Shown: positions 51,982 to 59,576 of the stretch, piece by piece
Layout of the letters: each line of letters starts with the position of its first letter
Numbering within the stretch: the first letter of the stretch is position 1
Assembly: GCF_046237605.1 (NCBI RefSeq)
Contig: NZ_CP143542.1
Location: 1,860,001-1,924,000 of the forward strand
DNA length: 64,000 bases
Direction of reading: 5' to 3'
From: Paraperibacillus marinus
Lineage (GTDB): Bacteria > Bacillota > Bacilli > Bacillales > DSM-1321
Position numbers and translations under genes: made by a program
Notes under the pieces: model-generated
What the model was told of the DNA's origin: nothing
The model's database searches: none
The model's input: the letters and a program-made list of their open reading frames with translations, nothing else

Positions 51982-52014
51982 AAAACTCCAGTATAAAAAT
52001 CTGGAGTTTTTTAT
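51982..52014 (+). terminator. Terminator of the small membrane-protein gene
   Basis: AAAACTCCAG (51982-51991) and CTGGAGTTTT (52001-52010) around a 9-nt loop, then TT. Confidence 0.85.
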
Positions 52015-52057
52015 GTTCTATATTGGAACGGTAGAGTGAAATTTTCCTAGTTTACAT

Positions 52058-52212
52058 ACAAAGTACCTCGACCATTATTTGAGTTGGTTTGAATTTCTTG
52101 AGCAAATTAAACATCTTAATGATGCCACCACCATTAGTAAATGATTGTTGATAGCTGCCTGTTCTCAACAGATATCACCTATGATAAACTCCCTCAGTTT
52201 AATTCGATTTTC
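52058..52212 (+). pseudogene. IS1595-family transposase pseudogene, C-terminal part
   Basis: The frame reads TKYLDHYLSWFEFLEQIKHL, then, after a +1 shift at TGATTG, MIVDSCLFSTDITYDKLPQF. In IS1595-type transposases this segment directly follows NRFNGVA, the point where the N-terminal fragment stops at 50172. It therefore most likely belongs to the same gene, split by the cassette. Confidence 0.65.
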
Positions 52213-52584
52213 TTCCGAATGCTCGCTTATTCGCAGGATTTCATACACCAAGGATATCATCCATTGGCTGTAGGAAGTAAATTGAGGACATTTAGCTACG
52301 TGGAGGCATGGTTAAATAAAGGAGTAAGTTTCATTCTCCACATTCTACCATATAATGTACATCTCCACGCCGCCCCTGGAGGCTTTCCCTCCCATGTCTC
52401 AACGGGTCAATGCCCTCTCATTCCTTCGTTATGCCTATCCAAGGGGTGGAGGCCAGTTATGCTAACGCAATGGGTCAGAGCCCTTTTGTTTAAGAAACCT
52501 GGTACTCCGTACATATTTGAAATCCTACGAATAAGCCAACACTCGATCTAAAGCTTCTCTACGAAACCGATTAAATGGGTTAAA
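52213..52584. other. Gap between the transposase remnant and IS110, possible IS ends
   Basis: An open plus frame runs through this stretch from the remnant, but its residues are not protein-like beyond about 52215. A GC-richer part at 52365-52490 has short complementary segments (GCCCCTGGAGGC and CCAAGGGGTGGAGG). It lies 3' of the IS110 transposase and may include that element's non-coding end. No gene is supported. Confidence 0.35.
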
Positions 52585-53859
52585 CTACGCTGCCAACTCC
52601 GTTATCGGTTGGACTTTCTTGGCACAATACGTTTCGTTTTTACGTGCTAATCCTACAAATATGCGTGCTAACTTGCCAACTAACTTCATGATGGATTTCA
52701 TCTTTTTCATTTTCTTCACTTTAACATTGTTGGAGTGGATGGCCTTAAATTCTGGGTTGTTCATCACTAAGCTCATTGTGGCTAAATAAAGGAAACGCCT
52801 AAGCCTTGATCTTCCACGCTTGGAAATGACAATTCGCCCTTTCCACTTCCCAGAACTAGCTTCAGCGAGATGGAGTCCTGCATGGCGAAGTAAAGAATTG
52901 CCGTGTGAAAAACCACTTAAATCTCCTGCTTCCCCTAAAATACCAGCTAACGAAATTTCACTAATTCCCTTTATCATAAGCAACTTATCTGCGAATGGAA
53001 TTTTAGGCAGTTCATCCTTAATTGCTAGTTCCACTCTTTCAAGTTGTTGAACCGCAAGGTCATACTCTTCGAGTAATTGTTCAAGATGAAATTTGTAAGC
53101 CTCTATTGCTTGTCTTGTACCAACAGATTTCCTGGCTACATTGAGCAGTAAATAGGCTTTCTTTAACCCAGGCTGTCTCTTCATGAGTGACTTCCAACCG
53201 GACACTATCTCTTCTGGCTTCATGGAACTCAGTTCCATCGGGGATGGGAAAAGCCGTAGTGTGGCAATCGCACCTTTAGCAGTGATGTCTTTAAATACTT
53301 GCCTAAGCTCAGGGAAAACTATATCCACCCAGCGATTTAATTGATTAACAGAGCTGACTAGTCTTTTAACAATGACATCCCGGTTGGACATTAGAACCCT
53401 AAGTTTTTCAAACGACTCAGAGGTATTCCTTACAAAGGCATAGTAACCGTTCTTCACCATATCGGCTATTACAAGAGCGTCTTTCTTATCACTTTTAGAT
53501 TGGGTATTATCACGGTTTTCTTTATTTCTTTTCACCAGGTGAGGATTAACAGTTACTACCTCAATATCTTGTTTTATTAGCCATTTCGAAAGGTTGATCC
53601 AGTAATGACCTGTGGGTTCCATCCCGACAATAGCTGCCTCTAACTTATGTATTCTCTTAAGATTTTTCAACCAGTTTAATAGGGTCGAAAAACCGTCTTC
53701 ATTGTTTGAGAAAGTGATTGGATCTCCTACAACAATCCCGCGGAAATTGACAGCCCTTGCAACGTGAAACTGTTGTGCAATATCAATTCCGACAACGAGA
53801 TGCTTATCAGTAATTCTTTCAATTAGTTGATTTTGTTTGTCCTGCATTTTAAACTTCAT
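52585..53859 (-). CDS. IS110 family transposase
   Basis: The 424-residue protein is intact. The N-terminal DEDD domain shows LVVGIDIAQQFHVA (Asp), IVGMEPTGHYW (Glu), and NTQSKSDKKDALVIADMVK (two Asp). The C-terminal Transposase_20 domain has LMIKGISEISLAGILGE and LHLAEASSGKWKGR with the conserved Ser. AGGAGG lies nine bases before the ATG at 53859. IS110 elements lack classical terminal repeats and use a bridge RNA from a non-coding end to select their target; the element's limits here could not be fixed. Confidence 0.92.
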   Translation of the reverse strand: MKFKMQDKQNQLIERITDKHLVVGIDIAQQFHVARAVNFRGIVVGDPITFSNNEDGFSTLLNWLKNLKRIHKLEAAIVGMEPTGHYWINLSKWLIKQDIEVVTVNPHLVKRNKENRDNTQSKSDKKDALVIADMVKNGYYAFVRNTSESFEKLRVLMSNRDVIVKRLVSSVNQLNRWVDIVFPELRQVFKDITAKGAIATLRLFPSPMELSSMKPEEIVSGWKSLMKRQPGLKKAYLLLNVARKSVGTRQAIEAYKFHLEQLLEEYDLAVQQLERVELAIKDELPKIPFADKLLMIKGISEISLAGILGEAGDLSGFSHGNSLLRHAGLHLAEASSGKWKGRIVISKRGRSRLRRFLYLATMSLVMNNPEFKAIHSNNVKVKKMKKMKSIMKLVGKLARIFVGLARKNETYCAKKVQPITELAA

Positions 53860-53964
53860 AGTAAGGGTTCCTCCTAAGGTTTTGAGTTAGAGTCGTGTCT
53901 TACTCATATCTTACTGAGGAGCCCTATTTTTTTCAAAGTTGAAAAATAACGATCTACAGGAATG

Positions 53965-54840
53965 CTAATGCGGGACTGTCCCCATGGTGAACCGGGCGGT
54001 GGCCAGCGGGTTGACAGCCTGGGAGACTTGCAGGTGTCCTGTGGCGCTGCAGAGCATAGTCAGCTCGCTTTGAGTCAGGCCGGAGTGGGGAAGGAGGAAG
54101 TCGACCATTGCTTCGGCTGCTTTTTTTGCTGCCTCGTGCAGGGTGGGTGCAGAAGCCAGAGTTGAAAAGGAGCCTTCATTTTTCACGAGAGGACCGTCCA
54201 GACGTTGATTTTTAATAATATGTAAGCTCACCTCCACTGTCCCGCTTGTCTCGATGCCGGAAATTCCTACTTCTCCGTCCCCCATTGCAGCATGTAGATC
54301 TCCCAGCCCAAAGAGTGCACCTTCCGTAAAAACAGGCAGGTATAAGACTGCTCCTTCCTTAATTGAAAGGGTGTCGAGGTTTCCTCCATGAACTCCAGGC
54401 GTGCCTGCCGGGACAGCTCTGTCTGCTGGCGCCACCCCTATCACCCCTATCATCGGATTCAGGGATAGGTGGATGCTTTCGTTGAAAACGGCCTTATTGC
54501 CGCGGATCGGAATAATCTTCATTTCCGGTTCTTTCACAAGATGACCGAGGATTCCCTTTCCGGGACGGACGGTCATGACTCCTTCTTCGGCAATCCGCAG
54601 GCTGTGGATTTCCACTTTTAGTATATCCCCTGGTTCAGCTGATTCAATGTAGATGGGACCGGTAACTGGATTGATTTCTTCAGGTTTCAGACGATATAGA
54701 TCTTCGGTCCGCTTTAGCTGATTTTTATAGCAATCATACGTTTCTATGAATATCCGGGTTCCTGATGGAACCTTTATAGCAGGTTCATGGTTTTTGCTGA
54801 AGGAATAAATCAGCTTTTCTTTGTGCAGGATCTGTGTCAT
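53965..54840 (-). CDS. Acetamidase/formamidase family protein
   Basis: The 291-residue protein has the FmdA/AmdA motifs VTGPIYIESAEPGDILKVEI, MIGVIGVAPA, PGVHGGNLDT (metal and substrate loop) and LGDLHAAMGDGEVGISGIE. It would hydrolyse formamide or short amides to ammonia and acid in the cytosol. The C-terminus ends LATARFTMGTVPH; relatives continue several residues after ARFxM, and the last codons coincide with GGGGACAGTCCC about 100 bases from the IS110 gene, so the extreme end may have been altered. Start ATG at 54840 after GAGGAAA. Confidence 0.88.
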   Translation of the reverse strand: MTQILHKEKLIYSFSKNHEPAIKVPSGTRIFIETYDCYKNQLKRTEDLYRLKPEEINPVTGPIYIESAEPGDILKVEIHSLRIAEEGVMTVRPGKGILGHLVKEPEMKIIPIRGNKAVFNESIHLSLNPMIGVIGVAPADRAVPAGTPGVHGGNLDTLSIKEGAVLYLPVFTEGALFGLGDLHAAMGDGEVGISGIETSGTVEVSLHIIKNQRLDGPLVKNEGSFSTLASAPTLHEAAKKAAEAMVDFLLPHSGLTQSELTMLCSATGHLQVSQAVNPLATARFTMGTVPH

Positions 54841-55026
54841 GCCTATTTCCTCCCCATCTTAGAACACTGGTTTAAAACAAATATGTCTTTCTGATAATTA
54901 TATTATAGAAGGGTTTTGGCAAAAAATCAGCGGGAACTGTCCGGATAAAATACTGGTATACAGGAGGGATTAAGAACATGCTTGTTTAAATAGTTATAGA
55001 TGACTAAATTAGCAGGAGGAGTATCA

Positions 55027-56265
55027 ATGAACCAGAACACACTTGTTTTTCCCATTCAAGCGGTCAGGAAACAATTTCCTGCCCTGGGCAGGATTTATAA
55101 TGGAAGAGCTGCTGCCTATCTGGATGGTCCGGGCGGATCGCAGACAGTCCAAAGCGCCATTAAGGCCATTGCAGGCTATATGGAGAGAGGGGGAGCCAAC
55201 CTGCATGGAAGATTTCCTTCAAGCCGGGAAACAGAAGAAATCATCAGGGGGGCAAGAAGCGCTGCGGCAGACTTCCTGAACACGAAGCCTGAGGAAATTG
55301 CCTTCGGCGCAAACATGACCACCCTTACGCTCGCCATATCCAGGGCACTAGGCCGATCCTGGGGCCCTGGCGATGAAATAGTCGTTACTGAAATGGATCA
55401 CCATGCCAATATTGACCCATGGCTGCAGATTGCAGAAGACAGAGGGATGACGGTCAGATGGATAAAAGCGGATGTGGATGCCCTGACTTTGTCGCTGGAT
55501 GATTTAGATGAAATCATTAATGAAAAAACGGTGCTTGTGGCTGTCGGCCTTGCCTCCAATGCGGTCGGGACCATTGTGGATACAGATAAAATTGTAAAGA
55601 GAGCAAAAGAAGCAGGTGCTCTGGTAGCCATGGATGCTGTTCATGCCGCTCCGCATTTTGCCATAGACCGGGATAAACTGGGTGCAGATATTCTTCTATG
55701 TTCGGCGTACAAGTTCTTCGGTCCACATATAGGAATTGCTGCCGTCAAGGAAGAAGTGTTTTCAAAGTTGAAGCCATACAAGCTCCAGCCTTCTCCTGCC
55801 TATTATCCAGACAAACTGGAAACGGGAACACAAAATCATGAAGGCCTTGCAGGGATTGAGCCGGCAATAGGCTTTTTTGAAAAGCTTGGCAGCGGGGAAT
55901 CAAGGAGGGAAAGAATTGTTTCAGGACTCAGGGCAGCCGGGGAATATGAAGACATGCTTCAGGAATTGATCCGGAGTAGATTAGGCAGGATGCCGCACGT
56001 TGTCTTATATCAGGCTGCTGAAGATATCCCGAAAACACCGACTATTGCCTTTAAGGTGAAGGGTTTTGAGCCGGAAGAAGTGTGTTCTATTTTAGCTGAG
56101 CAGCATTCTCTTTTTCTTGCGAGCGGGGATTTTTATGCTGCCACACTTGGAGAAAGAACAGGGGTGAGTACTTCGGGCGGATGGATCCGTGCAGGGCTGG
56201 CCCCATATAATACAAAAGAAGAGGCATTAAGACTAATAGAGGCGGTCTCTGCGTTGAGAGGCTGA
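55027..56265 (+). CDS. Cysteine-desulfurase-like PLP enzyme (VC1184-type, aminotransferase class V)
   Basis: The ATG at 55027 follows AGGAGGAG; the open frame extends nine codons upstream without a site. The 412-residue fold-type-I enzyme has FGANMTTLTLAISRAL (phosphate-binding), AMDAVHAAPH with the PLP-pyridine Asp203, and the Schiff-base Lys229 in LLCSAYKFFGPHIG. The loop that carries the active Cys in NifS, SufS and CsdA reads LASGDFYAATLG, with no Cys. It therefore may not be a desulfurase and could be a lyase or aminotransferase. Confidence 0.85.
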   Translation: MNQNTLVFPIQAVRKQFPALGRIYNGRAAAYLDGPGGSQTVQSAIKAIAGYMERGGANLHGRFPSSRETEEIIRGARSAAADFLNTKPEEIAFGANMTTLTLAISRALGRSWGPGDEIVVTEMDHHANIDPWLQIAEDRGMTVRWIKADVDALTLSLDDLDEIINEKTVLVAVGLASNAVGTIVDTDKIVKRAKEAGALVAMDAVHAAPHFAIDRDKLGADILLCSAYKFFGPHIGIAAVKEEVFSKLKPYKLQPSPAYYPDKLETGTQNHEGLAGIEPAIGFFEKLGSGESRRERIVSGLRAAGEYEDMLQELIRSRLGRMPHVVLYQAAEDIPKTPTIAFKVKGFEPEEVCSILAEQHSLFLASGDFYAATLGERTGVSTSGGWIRAGLAPYNTKEEALRLIEAVSALRG

Positions 56266-56353
56266 CAGATAAGAAAAAGTAAGGAGGGCCCCCCTGGAAA
56301 AAGATTAATCACAGGAGCGGCTCTCTTATTCTTACATAGAATAATAGTCCTAT

Positions 56354-56506
56354 TTAATTATTAAAAATTTTCCTTTGGTACTCTATAATTAATTCATCCA
56401 GTTTCTGGCTGAAGGCAATGGTTTCCTGGCTGTTCAGGCCTGTCTCAGCTGCAATGGAGAGCATCTCCTGCTGCATGGAATTTATTCTACTCAGAAGTTC
56501 ATTCAT
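56354..56506 (-). CDS. Spo0E-like aspartyl-phosphate phosphatase
   Basis: A 50-residue protein, MNELLSRINSMQQEMLSIAA then ETGLNSQETIAFSQKLDELI. The SQKLDELI motif matches the SQELD signature of Spo0E phosphatases, which dephosphorylate Spo0A-P and delay sporulation. AGAGGTTGA lies eight bases before the ATG at 56506. Two helices of about 18 residues are predicted, as in the family's hairpin. It converges with the class V enzyme gene. Confidence 0.85.
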   Translation of the reverse strand: MNELLSRINSMQQEMLSIAAETGLNSQETIAFSQKLDELIIEYQRKIFNN

Positions 56507-56743
56507 TTTTGATTTCAACCTCTCACAGAACGATTACCATTAATTTTAAATTACTCATTTCGCAATTAGTACAAAATCATATAGACATTTTCTTATGATT
56601 TGCGACAAAAGACGTCCTTTCATTTATACAGATGTCCAACGGTTTCATTAAAACCATGTGCTTTCAGGCAATTAGGAACTTTGTCCCTGTCATTTCTCAT
56701 TATTCTTCATAGTTTATTAGAAAAGCCGATGGGAGATACAGGA

Positions 56744-57016
56744 ATGACTAAAAATAGAAAAGCAGGCGGTCTGTGCCTGTTTCCGGGGTACCGATGGTGC
56801 GGTCCTGGGTGCAGCGGTCCGGGGGCACCGATCAATGATGTGGATGGCTGCTGTTACAAACATGATTTATGCATAAGCCGTGGAAGGCCGAGGTGTGAAT
56901 GTGACAAGGCCTTCATCAGATGCCTGGAAACAAAGAGGAGTCAGCATAGTGATAAGGGGCGTAAGGCATCACTGATGTATCATTTCATGAAACTGAAAAC
57001 ATTATTCTGTAAGTGA
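56744..57016 (+). CDS. Phospholipase-A2-like small protein (parvovirus VP1-type motif)
   Basis: From the ATG at 56744 (GGGAG upstream) the 90-residue protein reads LCLFPGYRWCGPGCSGPGAP, then DVDGCCYKHDLCISRG. This contains the calcium loop (GPGCSGPG) and the His-Asp catalytic dyad of phospholipase A2, in the compact form also found in parvovirus capsid protein VP1. A Cys-rich CECDKAFIRCL segment and a basic tail follow. No signal peptide is seen at this start. Spore-forming bacilli have similar proteins; their target is unknown. Confidence 0.8.
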   Translation: MTKNRKAGGLCLFPGYRWCGPGCSGPGAPINDVDGCCYKHDLCISRGRPRCECDKAFIRCLETKRSQHSDKGRKASLMYHFMKLKTLFCK

Positions 57017-57147
57017 AAAAAATCCACAGTTTTTTAGCAAATCGTCTTATTTGCAGCAGGTTTTTGGAAAAAATTATCGAACTAAAATAATATTGAGTAA
57101 GCTGTTACTGTACAATCTAAGATTGCAGATGAAAGAGGGTTTAAGAT

Positions 57148-57618
57148 TTGACTGGGAAATTTTTTGCGGACTATAGCCAATTCATTGTAATTCCAGAAGA
57201 AGAAAAAAAAACATCGACAAAAGAATTCAATCCGGCAGATTTTGCCTCTCATTTTATCTTGACGCTGTCTTTATATGATGCCTTGGTTACCAAATGGTCA
57301 GATGCAGGGAAATACGAAGTGGTGCCTGAAAAAGGCATAGAAACCGTTCTCGAGGATTTTAACTTGAGGCAGCGGGATGCAGTATATTTGCAGCTTCTGG
57401 AGCTGGATAAGGAAAAATCTTATTTTGTAATGGCGCTTTCAATCAAAGAAGAATTAAGCCGGGAGGAAAGCGCACTTAAAATCAGCCAAATAGTTGAGAA
57501 AATGCTGACCAATCCCTTTTATATAGGTCAGAGCTGGTATAAGCTCATTGGAGACAAAGGCAGAATCCAACGTAAGCTTTTTTGTTTTTCCTTCAAGGAA
57601 TACACAGCAGGCGGATAG
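57148..57618 (+). CDS. Uncharacterised 156-residue protein
   Basis: Starts with TTG at 57148 after GAGGG. The sequence MTGKFFADYSQFIVIPEEEK is followed by ASHFILTLSLYDALVTKWS and a mixed alpha/beta body; it ends FSFKEYTAGG. In another frame an overlapping stretch to 57776 reads AKQAAAVLYHWTDPIYFGLE and looks protein-like, so a frameshift near 57600 may have cut the original C-terminus. A terminator, GAGGG and CCCTC followed by T7, lies at 57766-57792. No family recognised. Confidence 0.6.
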   Translation: MTGKFFADYSQFIVIPEEEKKTSTKEFNPADFASHFILTLSLYDALVTKWSDAGKYEVVPEKGIETVLEDFNLRQRDAVYLQLLELDKEKSYFVMALSIKEELSREESALKISQIVEKMLTNPFYIGQSWYKLIGDKGRIQRKLFCFSFKEYTAGG

Positions 57619-57849
57619 CGAAGCAAGCTGCAGCCGTGCTTTATCACTGGACAGACCCAATCTATTTCGGGCTTGAGCAAGGAGTGGCAAAAGATTTTAC
57701 AGCTAAGAATACAGGAGCGGGGAATTTTGAAAAGTTGATTCTATATATTGAGCAAATAACAACAAGGAGGGAGTGACTGCCCTCTTTTTTTGTTGTCAGG
57801 ATAGAAAATAAAAAGAAATCGCTTGATTTTAATATAGGTAAGATGACCA

Positions 57850-57880
57850 TTGACCTTAACGCTGCGTCAAGGTGTAGATT
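57850..57880 (+). promoter_or_regulatory. MerR-type promoter with 19-bp spacer and palindromic operator
   Basis: TTGACC (57850-57855) and TAGATT (57875-57880) are separated by exactly 19 bp, the long spacer used by MerR activators. The spacer region contains the palindrome ACCTTAACGCTGCGTCAAGG T (57853-57873; arms ACCTT and AAGGT). The regulator gene starts at 57903, so this is a probable autoregulated promoter. Confidence 0.8.
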
Positions 57881-57902
57881 AAAAAAGAAAGGAGGGGGAG
57901 GG

Positions 57903-58673
57903 GTGGAATATTCAATTCGTAAGCTGGCGGGTATTGCCGGAATTAGTTCAAGGGCGCTTCGATATTATGATGAAATCGGTATTTTAAAGCCTGCGAGACT
58001 GTCCTCTTCGGGCTATCGGATTTATGGATCTGCCGAGATTGACAGACTGCAGCAGATACTATTTTACAGAGAGCTCGGAGTAGGGCTGGAGAAAATCAAA
58101 GAGATACTGAGTGATCCGGAATTTGATGGAATGGCGGCGCTCCGTCAGCATCGGGAGCAGCTTCTCAAGAAAAGGAGGCAGCTGGATTTGTTGATTTCCA
58201 ATGTAGAAAAGACAATTTTGAGAAAAGAGGGAATGGAAGAGATGATGGATGAAGAAATGTTCGAAGGCTTCATAGAGACATTAATCGACGACAATGAGAA
58301 AAAGTATGGGGAGGAAATCAGAAAGAAATATGGAAAGAAGGCTGTAGAAGAGTCAAACCATAACCTTAAGCATAAAACTCAGGAAGAGTTTCAGGCGGCA
58401 GCGAAGGTCGAAGTTGAAATGCTGTCTAAGCTAAGAGTGGCTATGAAAACAGGAGATCCCGGCGGACAGCCTGCACAGGAGGCGGCAGAACTCCATAAAC
58501 AGTGGCTAAGTTTCTATTGGGTTTCCTACAGCAGGGAGGCACATGCCGGCCTTGCCCAGATGTATGTGGATGATGAGCGTTTTAAAGCTTATTACGATGC
58601 CGGCGAGCAAGGTACAGCTGAGTTCCTGAGAGACGCGGTCATGATTTTCATCAGGTTGGACAATGAGGACTGA
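57903..58673 (+). CDS. MerR family transcriptional activator, TipA-like (TipAS domain)
   Basis: The start is GTG at 57903, after AAAGGAGGGGGAGG; the upstream ATG at 57843 lies in front of the promoter and is excluded. The 256-residue protein has a MerR winged helix (about 1-70: SIRKLAGIAGISSRALRYYD, SSSGYRIYGSAEIDRLQ), a dimerisation coiled coil (about 75-115) and a C-terminal TipAS antibiotic-recognition domain (about 130-250) with LHKQWLSFYW and DDERFKAYYDAG. Relatives such as Mta and TipAL bind drugs or thiopeptides and switch on efflux or their own gene. No transporter is adjacent. Confidence 0.9.
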   Translation: MEYSIRKLAGIAGISSRALRYYDEIGILKPARLSSSGYRIYGSAEIDRLQQILFYRELGVGLEKIKEILSDPEFDGMAALRQHREQLLKKRRQLDLLISNVEKTILRKEGMEEMMDEEMFEGFIETLIDDNEKKYGEEIRKKYGKKAVEESNHNLKHKTQEEFQAAAKVEVEMLSKLRVAMKTGDPGGQPAQEAAELHKQWLSFYWVSYSREAHAGLAQMYVDDERFKAYYDAGEQGTAEFLRDAVMIFIRLDNED

Positions 58674-58778
58674 ACGTGTATGATTTTTTTTCAAAATTCA
58701 GAGTAAATAGGAGGTTGCCTGCGCTATTTTGAGATTTATTAACATCACATACCCGAAAACACCTTATAGGAGGATTAC

Positions 58779-58951
58779 GGGACTTTGCCATAAAAGCCCC
58801 AAGCCTGTATCCTTAAAATATCATCGATAATCAAAAGTAACAGGAGGGATTTCTGTGAAAGATTATTTGCTTGATTTGCGGTGCCGGGCTGCCTGCATGA
58901 CCGGTGGATTATCGCTGTATAACCTGCAGGGGAAAGTCCCAATTTTTTTTT
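58779..58951 (+). ncRNA. Candidate structured RNA of about 170 nt with a terminator-like end
   Basis: GGGACTTT (58779-58786) pairs with AAAGTCCC (58933-58940), which is followed by A2T9. Stacked beside it, CCTGCA (58892-58897) pairs with TGCAGG (58925-58930) and encloses GG/CC (58906-58907 with 58923-58924) and TTAT/ATAA. A further helix CCTGT (58804-58808)/ACAGG (58840-58844) is possible. A multi-branched RNA closed by a terminator stem fits, but no known class was recognised. Confidence 0.4.
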
Positions 58952-58962
58952 ACAGAAGATGA
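58855..58962 (+). CDS. Possible 35-residue protein
   Basis: GTG at 58855 is preceded by ACAGGAGGG at six bases, a strong site. The frame reads MKDYLLDLRCRAACMTGGLS then LYNLQGKVPIFFYRR, with no family resemblance. It lies entirely within the candidate structured RNA (58779-58951), so the codons may merely reflect RNA pairing, or the peptide may be translated from that RNA. Confidence 0.35.
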   Translation: MKDYLLDLRCRAACMTGGLSLYNLQGKVPIFFYRR

Positions 58963-59050
58963 AGCTGAACATTCAATAAGTTTTCACTCGAGCCTTACTG
59001 ACCGTTTTGTGAGATTCTATTAAATCTTTTCTTAGAAAGGAGTGGCCGAA

Positions 59051-59176
59051 ATGGGTAGAAAAGCTGGCCGCAGACGTAAGGAAATTGAACGTTTCCTCCA
59101 GAAGGAATTTAAGAAAGTCAGGAACGAGAAAAGTCAGGAGCCGAACGTGATTCTTCATATGATGGAAGTACAATGA
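59051..59176 (+). CDS. Small basic protein (41 residues)
   Basis: AAAGGAGTGG lies before the ATG. The product MGRKAGRRRKEIERFLQKEF then KKVRNEKSQEPN is strongly basic and helical, ending VILHMMEVQ. Its own terminator lies at 59205. Such small basic proteins could bind nucleic acid or be spore-associated, but no family is recognised. Confidence 0.6.
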   Translation: MGRKAGRRRKEIERFLQKEFKKVRNEKSQEPNVILHMMEVQ

Positions 59177-59204
59177 TCATTTTTCAATCAAAACAAGAAC
59201 ATAG

Positions 59205-59234
59205 GGGCCGGAGTGATTCTCCGGGCCTTTTTTG
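59205..59234 (+). terminator. Terminator of the small basic protein gene
   Basis: GGGCCGGAG (59205-59213) and CTCCGGGCC (59219-59227) form a stem with one bulge, then T6. Confidence 0.8.
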
Positions 59235-59576
59235 TGTGGATGTGCACAGGAATAAAAAAGTCTTATTGATTTTAGTAAGATTGTGGCTGCCCCAATGTGA
59301 AACTTATTACATGTAAAACCGTAGAAGTAAGAAGAAATAGAGGAGCTGGCATACTAAAATCAAAATGCTCCGTGCTTTTTGCCATAACAGCACATTATAT
59401 TCTGTCTATATTCTTTAATAAGCTGCTGTGGACGGTTTGCATATTTGCTATTGGGAGTTTTTATAGAAATTTGAACGGTGTACTGGAATTGGATTTTTAG
59501 CTTGTCCCTTCATAAACAGGATAGAAGTAAATATTCCGCGTGGAATTTCGTTATTTTACATAAAGGAAGTGTCAGG

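Larger units (their letters stand above)
50173..52057. mobile_element. Probable 1.9-kb inserted cassette splitting the IS1595 transposase
   Basis: The transposase stops at GVA (GGTGTGGCA, ending 50171) and resumes with TKYLDHYLSWF (from 52058), so 50173-52057 is not part of it. The cassette is AT-rich and holds an AbrB-like gene, a secreted-protein gene and a small membrane-protein gene. TTAACATAC (50175-50183) and TTTACATAC (52051-52059) form short direct repeats at its edges. No transposase or recombinase lies inside. The alternative is two independent IS1595 remnants. Confidence 0.5.

Noticed and set aside
52141..52551. 136-codon plus-strand open frame
   Set aside because: Only its first 25 codons resemble transposase; the remainder is not protein-like and no start signal is present.
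59297..59500. Plus-strand frame with a hydrophobic segment before the SDR-type gene
   Set aside because: Lacks a ribosome site and has irregular composition; treated as non-coding.
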